A DNA stretch of 64,000 bases, taken from NCBI RefSeq assembly GCF_007556775.1, contig NZ_CP041742.1:1240001-1304000 (forward strand), read 5' to 3'. Under the pieces are notes generated by a model. It was not told the DNA's origin. It made no database searches and saw nothing but the letters and a program-made list of their open reading frames with translations. The DNA is from Lysobacter lycopersici (GTDB lineage Bacteria > Pseudomonadota > Gammaproteobacteria > Xanthomonadales > Xanthomonadaceae). Within the stretch, counting starts at the first letter, position 1; each line of letters starts with the position of its first letter. This document shows, piece by piece, positions 17,462 to 26,085 of this stretch. A program made the translations under genes and the position numbers.

Positions 17462-17487
17462 AAAACCCCGGCGCGAGGCCGGGGTTC
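17462..17487 (-). terminator. intrinsic terminator after paralogue C
   Basis: Read on the minus strand: stem AACCCCGGC / GCCGGGGTT with a CTCGC loop, followed by TTTTG. It lies 20 bp beyond the stop of paralogue C. The stem matches that of the terminator at 16771-16801, suggesting duplication along with the genes. Confidence 0.85.
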
Positions 17488-17506
17488 GAACGAAGCCGGG
17501 ATCCGC

Positions 17507-18040
17507 TCAGGTTGCCGGGACGTTCACGTTGAACTGGGTCACCATGTAGCCGACGCTGGTTTTCGCCGGCAAGTTGCAGGTGATCGACCAATAGTCGTTC
17601 TGCGCGAGCGGATTGCCCGCCGTTCCCCCGAAATCGGAAGCGTCCCAGTTAATGGTCGCTGCCGTGCCGTTCGTGTTCGTCGCCAGCGTCTTGGAGGAAT
17701 AGAGCGGGGTGGAGTTCGCATAACCGTTGACGGCAGTGCAGGTGACCGACGCCGAAACCCCGTTCAGGGAATACAGCCCGATGGTGAGGCCCTTGATCGT
17801 GCCCATGGCCTCCTGGCTGTTCGCGGATTCCATCCCGCAGATGATGAACGCGCTGGTGTCGCCTTCGTTTCGAAGGCCGGTCGCCTTCGCCTTGACCGTG
17901 AGGTTCAGGCTCATGTCGGTGAGCTTGCACACGACGCCGCCCTGCGCGGCCTGTTTGCGGGTTTCGACTGCCGCACCGGCGGGTTGGGCGACGGATGCCA
18001 ACACCATGGCGGCGATGGATACGCCTAGCAAAATACGCAT
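17507..18040 (-). CDS. secreted four-cysteine family protein, paralogue C
   Basis: A 177-residue exported protein, signal MRILLGVSIAAMVLASVAQ ending PAGA. It is closest to paralogue D next door: both begin MR-x-LLGVSIAA, share AQGGVVC, KATG-RNEG-T, ICGMES, VTCTAVNG or VSCTAVNG, DASDFGGTAG and WSITC-LP. Four cysteines are conserved with A and B. A GGGGGAA run 3-4 bases before the ATG serves as the ribosome site. Function unknown; probably periplasmic or secreted, beta-rich, with disulfides (inference). Confidence 0.78.
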   Translation of the reverse strand: MRILLGVSIAAMVLASVAQPAGAAVETRKQAAQGGVVCKLTDMSLNLTVKAKATGLRNEGDTSAFIICGMESANSQEAMGTIKGLTIGLYSLNGVSASVTCTAVNGYANSTPLYSSKTLATNTNGTAATINWDASDFGGTAGNPLAQNDYWSITCNLPAKTSVGYMVTQFNVNVPAT

Positions 18041-18057
18041 TTGTTCCCCCTAATTCC

Positions 18058-18076
18058 GCGGATCCGAGGGATCCGC
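18058..18076. promoter_or_regulatory. palindrome in the 5' leader of paralogue C
   Basis: Perfect 8-bp arms GCGGATCC / GGATCCGC around GAG, about 18-36 bp upstream of the paralogue C start on the minus strand. A similar palindrome precedes paralogue D. It could be an operator, an RNA hairpin in the leader, or an end of paralogue D's transcript. Confidence 0.45.
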
Positions 18077-18166
18077 CTGTAATGGATCGAAGCACTGAAT
18101 GGAGATCCGCCCGCCATGCGCGAACCCGGATCACTACCTGGGTTCATGGCCGGGCCGAGCGACGAT

Positions 18167-18697
18167 TCAGTTGGGAGTGTTCACGGTGAACTTGGTCACC
18201 AGGTTGCCGATGGCCGAATTCCCCGGCAGGGCGCAGGTGATCGACCAGAAGTCGCTTTCCGGCAACGGGTCGCCCGCCGTCCCGCCGAAGTCGGAGGCGT
18301 CGAAGCTCAGGGTCGCCGTGGTGCCGTTCGCGGGCACGCTCGCATTCTTGGTCGAATAGATCGGGGCGCCGTTCGCGAACCCGTTGACGGCGGTGCAACT
18401 CACGGTCTTCGCGGACTGGTTCAACGAGTACAGGCCCATGCTGAGTTGCAGGATCGTACCGACGTCGCTGTGGCTGTTCGAGGATTCCATGCCGCAGATC
18501 GCGTACGCGGTGGTGGTCCCTTCGTTGCGGAAACCGGTTGCCTTCGCCCTGGCCATGGTGTCCGAAGTGGGGATGCTGAGCTGGCATACGACGCCGCCCT
18601 GCGCGTTCTGGAAGCGATTTTCGGTTCCGGCCTTGGCCGGATTGGCGGCGGATGCCAGTACCACGGCGGCAATGGATACGCCAAGCAAAGTACGCAT
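18167..18697 (-). CDS. secreted four-cysteine family protein, paralogue D
   Basis: A 176-residue exported protein, signal MRTLLGVSIAAVVLASAAN ending PAKA. It is the nearest relative of paralogue C (tandem duplication). Family blocks: CQLSIP, RAKATGFRNEGTTTAYAICGMES, CTAVNG, DASDFGGTAGDP, FWSITCALP. I used the ATG at 18697, which follows a GGGGGAA run, exactly as in paralogue C; an in-frame upstream ATG at 18763 has no such site. Function unknown. Confidence 0.78.
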   Translation of the reverse strand: MRTLLGVSIAAVVLASAANPAKAGTENRFQNAQGGVVCQLSIPTSDTMARAKATGFRNEGTTTAYAICGMESSNSHSDVGTILQLSMGLYSLNQSAKTVSCTAVNGFANGAPIYSTKNASVPANGTTATLSFDASDFGGTAGDPLPESDFWSITCALPGNSAIGNLVTKFTVNTPN

Positions 18698-18712
18698 TTT
18701 TTCCCCCTGTTG

Positions 18713-18733
18713 GGCGGATCGGGATGATCCGCC
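18713..18733. promoter_or_regulatory. palindrome in the 5' leader of paralogue D
   Basis: Arms GGCGGATC / GATCCGCC around GGGAT, 16-36 bp upstream of the paralogue D start. Same core GGCGGATC and same distance from the start as the palindrome before paralogue C, so it may be a shared control element. Confidence 0.45.
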
Positions 18734-19016
18734 GGTGATGACTCGATTGAAGGACCGATCCATGGGCCGAACGAGAATGATAACTCCGTCACGGTTTTAG
18801 GCTGAAGCCGCCCGATCTGAGCAAACGCGGAAACCCGACAAACCCGGCCAGCGTTGTGACCGAATGCAAGAAACGGGCCAAGCCGGGCCTTGCGCGCCGG
18901 GCCCGAGCGGATCCGGCGCGAAGCCCGCAACGACCCGAAGCTGCAAGCCATGCGTGCGCGAGAAGGTCGACGCCCCGCGGCAGGGTTTGCCTGCCACGGG
19001 GACCGAACCCCGGGAA
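18734..19016. other. intergenic region between pilU and paralogue D
   Basis: No convincing gene. It should contain the promoter of the minus-strand paralogue D. One imperfect hairpin is visible at about 18972-19000 (CCCCG-GGCAGG / CCTGCC-CGGGG with small mismatches), of unknown role. The rest is GC-rich sequence in which I see nothing definable. Confidence 0.5.
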
Positions 19017-19042
19017 CGAAAAAGCCGGGCATTGCCCGGCTT
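19017..19042 (-). terminator. intrinsic terminator after pilU
   Basis: On the minus strand the stem AAGCCGGGC / GCCCGGCTT with an AAT loop runs into TTTTC. It lies about 22 bp past the pilU stop codon and ends the pilT-pilU transcript. Confidence 0.88.
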
Positions 19043-19063
19043 CCTCGTGCAACGCTGGATGGT

Positions 19064-20194
19064 TCAGCGCAGTTCCGCGACCTCGACCCCGTCCAGGCCT
19101 TGCGCCAGCGTGCGCGCATCGCCGCCTTGCGCGAGCTTGATGCGCAGGCGCACCTCGTTCTGCGAGTCGGCGTAGCGCAGCGCGTCCTCGTAGCTGATCT
19201 CGCCGGCCTGGTAGAGCTCGAACAGGCTCTGGTCGAAGGTCTTCATGCCCAGTTGCACGGATTCCTTCATCACTTCCTTCAGCTTGTGGATCTCGCCGTC
19301 GCGGATGTAGTCCTGCACCAACGGCGTGCCGAGCAGGATTTCCATCGCCACGCGCCGGCCCTTGCCGTCGGGGGTCGGTATCAGCTGCTGCGCGACCACG
19401 CCCTTGAGGTTCAGCGACAGGTCCATCAGCAACTGCCCGCGGCGGTCCTCGGGGAAGAAGTTGATGATGCGGTCCATCGCCTGGTTGGCGTTGTTCGCGT
19501 GCAGGGTGCACAGCACCAGGTGGCCGGTTTCGGCGAAGGCGATGGCGTGGTCCATGCCCTCGCGGGTGCGCACCTCGCCGATCATGATCACGTCCGGCGC
19601 CTGGCGCAGGGTGTTCTTCAGCGCCGCGTCCCAACTGTCGGTGTCGATGCCGACCTCGCGCTGGGTGATGATGCAGCCCTCGTGCTTGTGCACGAACTCG
19701 ATCGGGTCCTCGATGGTGATGATGTGGCCGGTCGAGTTCTGGTTGCGGTAGCCGATCATCGCCGCCAGCGAGGTAGACTTGCCGGTGCCGGTCGCGCCCA
19801 CGAAGATGATGATGCCGCGCTTGGTCATCGCCAGGGTCTTGATGATCGGCGGCAGGTTCAGCTCCTCCACCGTCGGGATCTTGGTCTCGATCCGGCGCAG
19901 GACCATGCCCACCTGGTTGCGCTGGTAGAAGCACGAGACGCGGAAGCGGCCGACGCCGGCCACGCCGATCGCGAAGTTGCACTCGTGGGTCTTCTCGAAT
20001 TCCTCGCGCTGCGGCGGGCTCATCACGTTCAGGACCAGGTCGCGCGACTGTTGCGGCGTGAGCGGGCTCTGGGTGATCGGCGAGATCTTGCCGTGCACCT
20101 TCATCGACGGCGGCATGCCCGCGGTGATGAACAGGTCCGACGCCTTCTGGTGCGCCATCAGCTTGAGGAAGCTGGTGAAATCGATGCTGCTCAT
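19064..20194 (-). CDS. pilU: type IV pilus retraction accessory ATPase PilU
   Basis: Hexameric ATPase that assists PilT in pilus retraction at the inner membrane. The 376-residue protein has Walker A GATGTGKST, the Asp box and Walker B (QAPDVIMIGEVRTREGMDHA) and the His box (TLHANNANQAMDRI). Its C-terminal extension past residue 345 and the start MSSIDFTSFLKLM distinguish PilU from PilT. It lies 24 bp downstream of pilT in the same operon. Confidence 0.95.
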   Translation of the reverse strand: MSSIDFTSFLKLMAHQKASDLFITAGMPPSMKVHGKISPITQSPLTPQQSRDLVLNVMSPPQREEFEKTHECNFAIGVAGVGRFRVSCFYQRNQVGMVLRRIETKIPTVEELNLPPIIKTLAMTKRGIIIFVGATGTGKSTSLAAMIGYRNQNSTGHIITIEDPIEFVHKHEGCIITQREVGIDTDSWDAALKNTLRQAPDVIMIGEVRTREGMDHAIAFAETGHLVLCTLHANNANQAMDRIINFFPEDRRGQLLMDLSLNLKGVVAQQLIPTPDGKGRRVAMEILLGTPLVQDYIRDGEIHKLKEVMKESVQLGMKTFDQSLFELYQAGEISYEDALRYADSQNEVRLRIKLAQGGDARTLAQGLDGVEVAELR

Positions 20195-20218
20195 GTCGTT
20201 CTCCGGCTTCGTCTGGCG

Positions 20219-21256
20219 TCAGTCGAACAGGCGCTTGTCCTTGGCGTATTCGCGGGCGTGCTGCTTGGTCACGACGCCGCGCTTCACCAGGTCCTGGAGG
20301 TGCTGGTCGAGGGTCATCATGCCGGACTGCTGGCCGGTCTGGATCGCCGAGTACATCTGCGCGACCTTGTCCTCGCGGATCAGGTTGCGGATGGCGGGCG
20401 TGCCGACCATGATTTCCCAGGCCGCGGTGCGGCCGCCGCCGATCTTCTTCAGCAGGGCCTGCGAGATCACCGCGCGCAGCGATTCGGACAGCATCGAGCG
20501 CACCATCGGCTTCTCGCCGGCGGGGAACACGTCGATGATGCGGTCGATCGTCTTCGCCGCGCTCGATGTATGCAGGGTGGCGAACACCAGGTGGCCGGTT
20601 TCGGCCGCGGTCAGCGCCAGGCGAATCGTCTCGATGTCGCGCATTTCGCCGACCAGGATGTAGTCCGGATCCTCGCGCAACGCGCTGCGCAGGGCTTCGT
20701 TGAAGCCGTGGGTGTCGCGGTGCACTTCGCGCTGGTTGATCAGGCACTTCTGCGCGGTGTGCACGAACTCGATCGGGTCCTCGATCGAGAGGATGTGCGC
20801 GTATTCGTTCTTGTTGACGTGGTCGAGCATCGCCGCGAGCGTGGTCGACTTGCCCGAACCGGTCGGGCCGGTCACCAGGATCAGGCCCTGCGGCTGGTCG
20901 ATCAGTTCCTTGAAGATGCGCGGGCAACCGAGATCCTCGAGCGTGAGCACTTCGGAGGGAATGGTGCGGAACACCGCGCCGGCGCCGCGGTTCTGGTTGA
21001 AGGCGTTGACGCGGAAGCGCGCCAGGCCGGGGATCTCGAACGAAAAGTCGACTTCGAGGAATTCCTCGTAATCGCGGCGCTGCTTGTCCGACATGATGTC
21101 GTAGACCAGCGCGTGCACCTGCTTGTGGTCCAGCGCCGGGATGTTGATGCGGCGCACGTCGCCATCGACGCGGATCATCGGCGGCAGTCCCGCCGAAAGG
21201 TGGAGGTCGGAAGCCTTGTTCTTGACCGAAAACGCGAGAAGTTCAGCGATATCCAT
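20219..21256 (-). CDS. pilT: type IV pilus retraction ATPase PilT
   Basis: Powers pilus retraction and twitching motility. 345 residues starting MDIAELLAFSVKNKASDLHLSAG (split by the usual N-terminal PAS-like domain), with Walker A GPTGSGKST, Walker B region LVGEMRDIETIRLAL, His box TLHTSSAAKTIDRI, and a C-terminal part with the AIRNLIRE motif required for retraction. The ATG at 21256 is fixed by family alignment. First gene of the pilT-pilU operon; the divergent yggS starts 285 bp away. Confidence 0.96.
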   Translation of the reverse strand: MDIAELLAFSVKNKASDLHLSAGLPPMIRVDGDVRRINIPALDHKQVHALVYDIMSDKQRRDYEEFLEVDFSFEIPGLARFRVNAFNQNRGAGAVFRTIPSEVLTLEDLGCPRIFKELIDQPQGLILVTGPTGSGKSTTLAAMLDHVNKNEYAHILSIEDPIEFVHTAQKCLINQREVHRDTHGFNEALRSALREDPDYILVGEMRDIETIRLALTAAETGHLVFATLHTSSAAKTIDRIIDVFPAGEKPMVRSMLSESLRAVISQALLKKIGGGRTAAWEIMVGTPAIRNLIREDKVAQMYSAIQTGQQSGMMTLDQHLQDLVKRGVVTKQHAREYAKDKRLFD

Positions 21257-21540
21257 GGTGGCACTACTCCCCTTGTGCGCGGCGGTCGTTCCCCCGGTGC
21301 CGCGCGAGTCGTCGTAACCGCATCGGGGCCATCCAGCCCCGCCGCGACGCTTCGAGTCCCGGTTCCGCCGCATGCGGGAATCCCGCACGAAGATCGGTCC
21401 CGTCCTCGCGTGCCGGCACCCCGACGCTTTCGCGGCGAAGCCCGGCGGGCGCAGCTTCCATGCAGCGCCCTTGAACCCGCTGTCGCAAGACAGGGGGCCG
21501 CAGGCAGTATATGCCTCCCGCAAGAGCCGACAATCGATCC

Positions 21541-22236
21541 ATGAACCCGTATCGCCGGGCGTTTGTCGACGTCCTGCACAGTTTGGATAACGCGGCGCGC
21601 GCGGCCGGCCGGCCAGCCGCCGCGCGCCTGCTCGCGGTGTCCAAGACCAGGACCGCTGGCGAGGTCGCGGCCCTGGCCGAACTTGGCCAGAAGGCGTTCG
21701 GGGAAAACTACGTGCAGGAAGCAGCGGGCAAGATCGCCGCGCTCGCCGGACTCGGGTTGGAATGGCACCTGATCGGCCACCTGCAATCGAACAAGGCGAA
21801 CGAGGCGGCACGCTTGTTCGACTGGGTGCAGACGGTGGACCGGCCCAAGCTCGCGACCGCCCTCGCCCGCCATCGCCCGGACGGGTCGCCGCCGCTGAAC
21901 GTGCTGCTGCAGGTGAATATCGACGACGAGGCGAGCAAGCACGGTTGTCGCCCGGACGACATCCAGGCGCTGGCCGAAGCCGTCGCCGCCGAACCGCGCC
22001 TCGTCCTGCGCGGGCTGATGGCGATTCCCGCCCCGCATGCCGATCCGGAACGGCGCCGCCCCGCGTTCGCCCGCATGCGCGGACTGTTCGAACGCCTGCG
22101 CGAATCGCATCCGCAAGCCGACACGTTGTCGATGGGCATGAGCGACGACTTCGCCGTCGCCATCGCCGAAGGTGCGACCATGGTCCGCATCGGCAGCGCC
22201 TTGTTCGGCCCGCGTCCCCCGAAGGAAACCGCATGA
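21541..22236 (+). CDS. yggS: YggS family pyridoxal-phosphate homeostasis protein
   Basis: Alanine-racemase-fold protein that binds PLP and keeps B6 pools and amino acid levels balanced. About 231 residues; the PLP lysine is in LLAVSKTRTAGEV, followed by FGENYVQEA, WHLIGHLQSNK and the C-terminal LSMGMSDDFAVAIAEG. The gene overlaps proC (ATGA), the conserved bacterial pairing, and sits next to pilT as in Pseudomonas. An ATG at 21511 would add 10 residues. Confidence 0.94.
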   Translation: MNPYRRAFVDVLHSLDNAARAAGRPAAARLLAVSKTRTAGEVAALAELGQKAFGENYVQEAAGKIAALAGLGLEWHLIGHLQSNKANEAARLFDWVQTVDRPKLATALARHRPDGSPPLNVLLQVNIDDEASKHGCRPDDIQALAEAVAAEPRLVLRGLMAIPAPHADPERRRPAFARMRGLFERLRESHPQADTLSMGMSDDFAVAIAEGATMVRIGSALFGPRPPKETA

Positions 22237-23057
22237 CGTTCGCAACGACCATCGCCTTCATCGGCGGCGGCAACATGGTGCGCAGCCTGGTCGGTGGCCT
22301 GGTCGCGCAGGGATGCGATCCCGCCACGATCCGCGTCGCCGAACCGATCGATCCGGTGCGCGAGTCGCTGGCCGGGGATTTCGGCATCAAGGCCTACCCG
22401 ACTGCCGCCGAAGCGGTCGAAGGCGCGCATGTGTGGATGTTCGCGGTCAAACCGCAGGTGATGCGCACGGTGTGCGAAACGCTGGCGCCACTGGCGCAGG
22501 CGGAAAAACCGCTGGTCGTGTCCGTCGCCGCCGGCATCTCCGGCGTGCAGATCGAACACTGGCTCGGCGGCGGCCTTGGCGTGGTGCGCGCGATGCCGAA
22601 CACGCCCGCCCTGCTCGGCGCCGGCGCCACGGGCCTCTTTGCGAACGCCAATGTCGACGCAAATGGGCGCGCGGTCGCCGAACAATTGCTCGCCTCGACC
22701 GGTCCGACCACATGGATCGGCGACGAAATGCAGATGGATGCCGTGACCGCGTTGTCCGGCAGCGGCCCGGCCTATGTGTTCCTGCTCGCCGAAGCGATGA
22801 TCGCCGCCGGTGAAGCAGAGGGCCTGCCTCCCGACGCCGCGCGTGCGCTGGCATTGCAGACCGTGCTCGGCGCGGCGCGCATGCTTACCGAATCCGGCGA
22901 AGCGCCCGACGAACTCCGCAAGCGCGTCACTTCGCCGAACGGAACCACGCAGGCGGCGCTGGAAAGCTTCGAACGCGACGGCTTCCGCGCCATCGTCGCG
23001 CGCGCCATCCACGCCGCGCGCGAACGCGGCCGCGAACTGTCCGCGATGAACGACTGA
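22233..23057 (+). CDS. proC: pyrroline-5-carboxylate reductase
   Basis: Last step of proline synthesis, NAD(P)H-dependent. 274 residues with the Rossmann motif IAFIGGGNM near the N-terminus, VKPQVM, RAMPNTPALLGAGATGL and the C-terminal signature ALSGSGPAYVFLLAEAM. The start overlaps the stop of yggS, so the two genes are coupled. Confidence 0.96.
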   Translation: MTFATTIAFIGGGNMVRSLVGGLVAQGCDPATIRVAEPIDPVRESLAGDFGIKAYPTAAEAVEGAHVWMFAVKPQVMRTVCETLAPLAQAEKPLVVSVAAGISGVQIEHWLGGGLGVVRAMPNTPALLGAGATGLFANANVDANGRAVAEQLLASTGPTTWIGDEMQMDAVTALSGSGPAYVFLLAEAMIAAGEAEGLPPDAARALALQTVLGAARMLTESGEAPDELRKRVTSPNGTTQAALESFERDGFRAIVARAIHAARERGRELSAMND

Positions 23058-23068
23058 GGCGAACGAAC

Positions 23069-23548
23069 ATGCACGCATTCCGCATCCCCGCCCTGCTCTG
23101 CCTCGCGCTCGCGGGTTGCGACCGCGGCGACACGCCGTCCCGCGCACCGGTGGCCGCGACCACGCCCGGAGATGCGACGAACGGCGCCACCGCCACCAGC
23201 AACGGCATCACCTTGCGCGCGAACGTGGTCGAAACCGCGGACTTGCAGGAATCGGTCGCGGCCGGCTACGGCATCGCGCGCGAACCGAACCAGGCGCTGC
23301 TGCTGCTCACCGTGCGCGATGCGAACGGCGACAACGCCACGCCGGTGTCGTTGCAGGCCACGGTCTCCGACCTCAAGGGCGGCGAACGCCCGCTGCCTTT
23401 GCGCGAAGTGCGCACCGGCGATTTCGTCGATCGCATCGCACTCGTTCCGATCGCTGCCCCGGACACGCTGACGTTCGACATCCGCGCGCAACTCGCGCCG
23501 GGTTCGACCTCGACTGTGCGCCTCAGCCGGGATTTCTACCCACGTTGA
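23069..23548 (+). CDS. DUF4426-like lipoprotein
   Basis: A 159-residue predicted lipoprotein (lipobox LALAGC), with a linker rich in Ala/Thr and then a beta-sandwich-like domain (NVVETADLQESVAAGYGI, ALLLLTVRD) that looks like DUF4426, a family commonly located directly after yggS-proC in gammaproteobacteria. The family assignment rests on position and pattern. It lies 11 bp after proC, same operon. Confidence 0.75.
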   Translation: MHAFRIPALLCLALAGCDRGDTPSRAPVAATTPGDATNGATATSNGITLRANVVETADLQESVAAGYGIAREPNQALLLLTVRDANGDNATPVSLQATVSDLKGGERPLPLREVRTGDFVDRIALVPIAAPDTLTFDIRAQLAPGSTSTVRLSRDFYPR

Positions 23549-23556
23549 ATCGCCAT

Positions 23557-23579
23557 CGGCGGGCCAAGGCCCGCCCTAC
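23557..23579. repeat. short GTAG-ended palindrome
   Basis: Arms GGCGGGCC (23558-23565) and GGCCCGCC (23568-23575) followed by CTAC, i.e. GTAG on the minus strand. The GTAG end supplies the TAG stop of the minus-strand gene ending at 23576. Confidence 0.65.
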
Positions 23580-24382
23580 GATTGTTTCGTTGCCCAATCC
23601 TGGATGATCCGCGCGATTTCGCGCACGCCATCGGTCAGTGCCGCCGGGCCGGGCTGCAGGATGATCGGCGACTTGATCTCGTGCAGCTCGCCGTCGCGCA
23701 CCGCGGGAATCGCGTTCCAGCCCGGACGCGCCGCGACTTTCTCCGGGCGGAATTTCTTGCCGCACCATGAGCCGAGGATGATGTCCGGCGCGCGGCGGAT
23801 GACTTCATCGCCGTCTTCGAGGATGCGCGCCTTCGCCAGCGGTTCCAGCGCGCGTTCGGGGAACACGTCGTCGCCGCCGGCGATGCGCACGAGTTCGGCG
23901 ACCCAGCGGATGCCGGTGATCGGCGGTTCGTCCCATTCCTCGAAATAAACCTTGGGCCGCCGCGACAGCTTCGCGGATTCGGTTTCGATGGCATCCAGTC
24001 CGCGCTTCAATTCGTCGGCGTAGGCATTCGCCTTGTCGCCAGCGCCGACCAGCGCGCCAAGCCGGCGCACGTAATCGAGGATGCCGTCGACGCTGCGGTG
24101 GTTCGAGATCCATACCTCGATGCCGCGGCGCACGAGCTCCGCGGCGATGTCGGCCTGGATGTCGGAAAAACCGACGACGAAATCCGGTTGCAGTTTCAGG
24201 ATTTCGTCGATCTTGGCGCTGGTGAACGCGCTGACCTTGGGCTTTTCCTTGCGTGCCCGCGGCGGGCGCACGGTGAAGCCGCTGATGCCGACGACGCGGT
24301 CCTGCTCGCCGAGGGCGTACAGGATTTCGGTCGGTTCCTCGGTCAGGCACACAATGCGGCGCGGGCCGCGCGTTGCACTCAC
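23576..24382 (-). CDS. cobalamin/siderophore-binding-like protein (BtuF/FepB fold), no signal peptide
   Basis: About 268 residues of the periplasmic-binding-protein class III fold: [27 protein letters not shown] at the start, [18 protein letters not shown], and the C-terminal helix region. It resembles cobalamin-binding BtuF-like proteins often annotated without known transport partners. No signal peptide or lipobox is visible and no ABC permease or ATPase is near, so cytoplasmic location or a different role is possible. The GTG at 24382 overlaps the pdxH stop (GTGA); another GTG at 24406 would add 8 residues. The TAG stop lies in a palindromic repeat. Confidence 0.78.
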   Translation of the reverse strand: MSATRGPRRIVCLTEEPTEILYALGEQDRVVGISGFTVRPPRARKEKPKVSAFTSAKIDEILKLQPDFVVGFSDIQADIAAELVRRGIEVWISNHRSVDGILDYVRRLGALVGAGDKANAYADELKRGLDAIETESAKLSRRPKVYFEEWDEPPITGIRWVAELVRIAGGDDVFPERALEPLAKARILEDGDEVIRRAPDIILGSWCGKKFRPEKVAARPGWNAIPAVRDGELHEIKSPIILQPGPAALTDGVREIARIIQDWATKQS

Positions 24383-24972
24383 GGATACAACATCCGCTTC
24401 GACCACTTCCCCGCACCGTCGCGTTCGTACAGGTGGCGTTCGTGCAGGCGGAACTGCGCGCCGTACCAGAACTCGATGCTGCGCGGCGCGATGCGGAATC
24501 CGCCCCAGCGCGGCGGGCGCGGCACGTCGCGGCCCTCGAACTCGGCCTCGGCCATTTCCAGCCGGCGCTCGAAGGTCTCGCGCGCTTCCAATGTTTCCGA
24601 CTGGCGCGAAGCCCAGGCGCCGATCTGGCTCATGCGCGGGCGTCCGGCGAAATAGGCATCGGCTTCGGCGTCGGCGACGACCGAGGCATCGCCCTCGATC
24701 CGCACCTGCATACCGTGGCGCACGCGCGGCCAGTGGAACATCAGCGCCGCGCGCGGATCGGCCTGCAGTTCGCGGCCCTTGCGCCCGTCGAGGTGGGTGT
24801 AGAACACGAATCCTTCCGGCCCGTGCGTCTTCAGCAGCACAATGCGCGCGGCTGGGCCGTTCGCGCCGATGGTCGCGAGCGTCATCGCGGTGCGGTCGGG
24901 TTCGCGCGCGGCCTCGGCCTCGTCGAACAAGCGGGTGAAGGTGGCCAGGGCTTCGGCGAGCAACGGGTCCAT
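24379..24972 (-). CDS. pdxH: pyridoxamine 5'-phosphate oxidase
   Basis: FMN enzyme that makes pyridoxal 5'-phosphate. 197 residues with [31 protein letters not shown], the C-terminal [11 protein letters not shown] and the terminal RLYP-like ending (here KRMLYP). The start [12 protein letters not shown] was chosen because upstream sequence is the start of a divergent gene. It overlaps the BtuF-like gene by 4 bp. Confidence 0.95.
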   Translation of the reverse strand: MDPLLAEALATFTRLFDEAEAAREPDRTAMTLATIGANGPAARIVLLKTHGPEGFVFYTHLDGRKGRELQADPRAALMFHWPRVRHGMQVRIEGDASVVADAEADAYFAGRPRMSQIGAWASRQSETLEARETFERRLEMAEAEFEGRDVPRPPRWGGFRIAPRSIEFWYGAQFRLHERHLYERDGAGKWSKRMLYP

Positions 24973-24989
24973 TGCGCTATTGTCGCGCG

Positions 24990-25817
24990 ATGGCAAGCCG
25001 TACGCATTCTCCCTCGCCCGCCGGCTATTCCGAACCCTTCGTCGCCGCGGTGCTGGACGATGCGCTGGCCCACGATTTGCGCGTTTATGCCATCGCCGGG
25101 CTGCAGGGCAGCGGCAAGTCCACGCTCTCGGCGCAGGTGGCTGCGCTCGCCGCGACACGCGGGTTGCGCGCGGTGGTGCTGTCCATCGACGACTTCTACC
25201 TCGGTCGGCGCGAACGCCTGGCGCTGGGCCGCGAGGTGCATCCGCTGCTGGCCACGCGCGGGGCCCCCGGCAGCCACGACGTGCCGCTCGCCATCGACAC
25301 CATCGATGCACTGCGCGAAGGCCGCGCGGCAAAACTTCCGCGCTTCGACAAGATCGCCGACCGCCGCCTGCCGCCATCGAAATGGCCGACGGCTCGCGAT
25401 ACCGATTTGGTGCTGTTCGAAGGCTGGTTCCAGAAGGTGCCGGCGCAAACCGATGCCGAACTCGTTTCCCCGTTGAATGCGCTGGAACGCGACGAGGATG
25501 CCGACGGCACCTGGCGGCGCTGGTGCAACGCCGTGCTCGGCCGCAATTACCCGCCGCTGTGGGAGCGCATCGACCGCATGCTGTTCCTTGAAGGCCCGGG
25601 CTTCGAAATCGTGCCAGAATGGCGCTGGCAACAGGAAGTGACGCTGCAGAAGGCGAATCCCGATCGCCAGGCGATGACCCATGCGCAAGTGCTGCGCTTC
25701 GTGCAGTTCTTCGAACGCGTCAGCCGGCAGGCGCTGCGCACCTTGCCGGCCATCGCCGACCGCCACGTGCGCCTGGATGCGACGCGGCGGCCATTGGATC
25801 CGCTGCCGCTCAGCTGA
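24990..25817 (+). CDS. P-loop kinase, glycerate-kinase (GLYK)-like
   Basis: A 275-residue P-loop kinase resembling plant/yeast D-glycerate 3-kinase-like proteins and uridine-kinase relatives. Walker [10 protein letters not shown], then [15 protein letters not shown], and the late motif [10 protein letters not shown] plus [17 protein letters not shown]. The substrate is uncertain: D-glycerate is the family precedent, not shown here. It starts only 17 bp from the divergent pdxH start and its 3' end overlaps dodecin by 8 bp on the other strand. Confidence 0.83.
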   Translation: MASRTHSPSPAGYSEPFVAAVLDDALAHDLRVYAIAGLQGSGKSTLSAQVAALAATRGLRAVVLSIDDFYLGRRERLALGREVHPLLATRGAPGSHDVPLAIDTIDALREGRAAKLPRFDKIADRRLPPSKWPTARDTDLVLFEGWFQKVPAQTDAELVSPLNALERDEDADGTWRRWCNAVLGRNYPPLWERIDRMLFLEGPGFEIVPEWRWQQEVTLQKANPDRQAMTHAQVLRFVQFFERVSRQALRTLPAIADRHVRLDATRRPLDPLPLS

Positions 25818-26013
25818 CCACGAAGGTCACGCGCAGGTTGACGCGCCACTCGGCGACATTGCCGCTGTCGTCGGTGACGACCTTGATTTCGTTGACCCAC
25901 GCGCCCTTGATGTTCTTGATGGTTTCCCCGGCTTTCTTCAGGCCGGTCTTCACCGCGTCTTCCATGCTGGTCTTGGACGAGGCGTTGAGTTCGACGATCT
26001 TGGCGACGGACAT
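25810..26013 (-). CDS. dodecin (flavin-binding dodecamer)
   Basis: A 67-residue dodecin: MSVAKIVELNASSKTSMEDAV, then KNIKGAWVNEIKV and the C-terminal strand WRVNLRVTFV. Dodecins form hollow dodecamers that store riboflavin/FMN or CoA. Length and the conserved Trp (GAW) that stacks on the flavin fit. It is convergent with the kinase gene, overlapping by 8 bp. Confidence 0.93.
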   Translation of the reverse strand: MSVAKIVELNASSKTSMEDAVKTGLKKAGETIKNIKGAWVNEIKVVTDDSGNVAEWRVNLRVTFVVS

Positions 26014-26085
26014 GGCGTATCCCTGCTGATGGCGGCGGCTGCCGGGGACGGCCAGACTAGGCGCCGGATTGTTAAGATCGCGCCG

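Noticed and set aside
17459-17495. tRNA-like T-loop string GGTTCGAA
   Set aside because: No acceptor or anticodon stems; the sequence is part of an intrinsic terminator.
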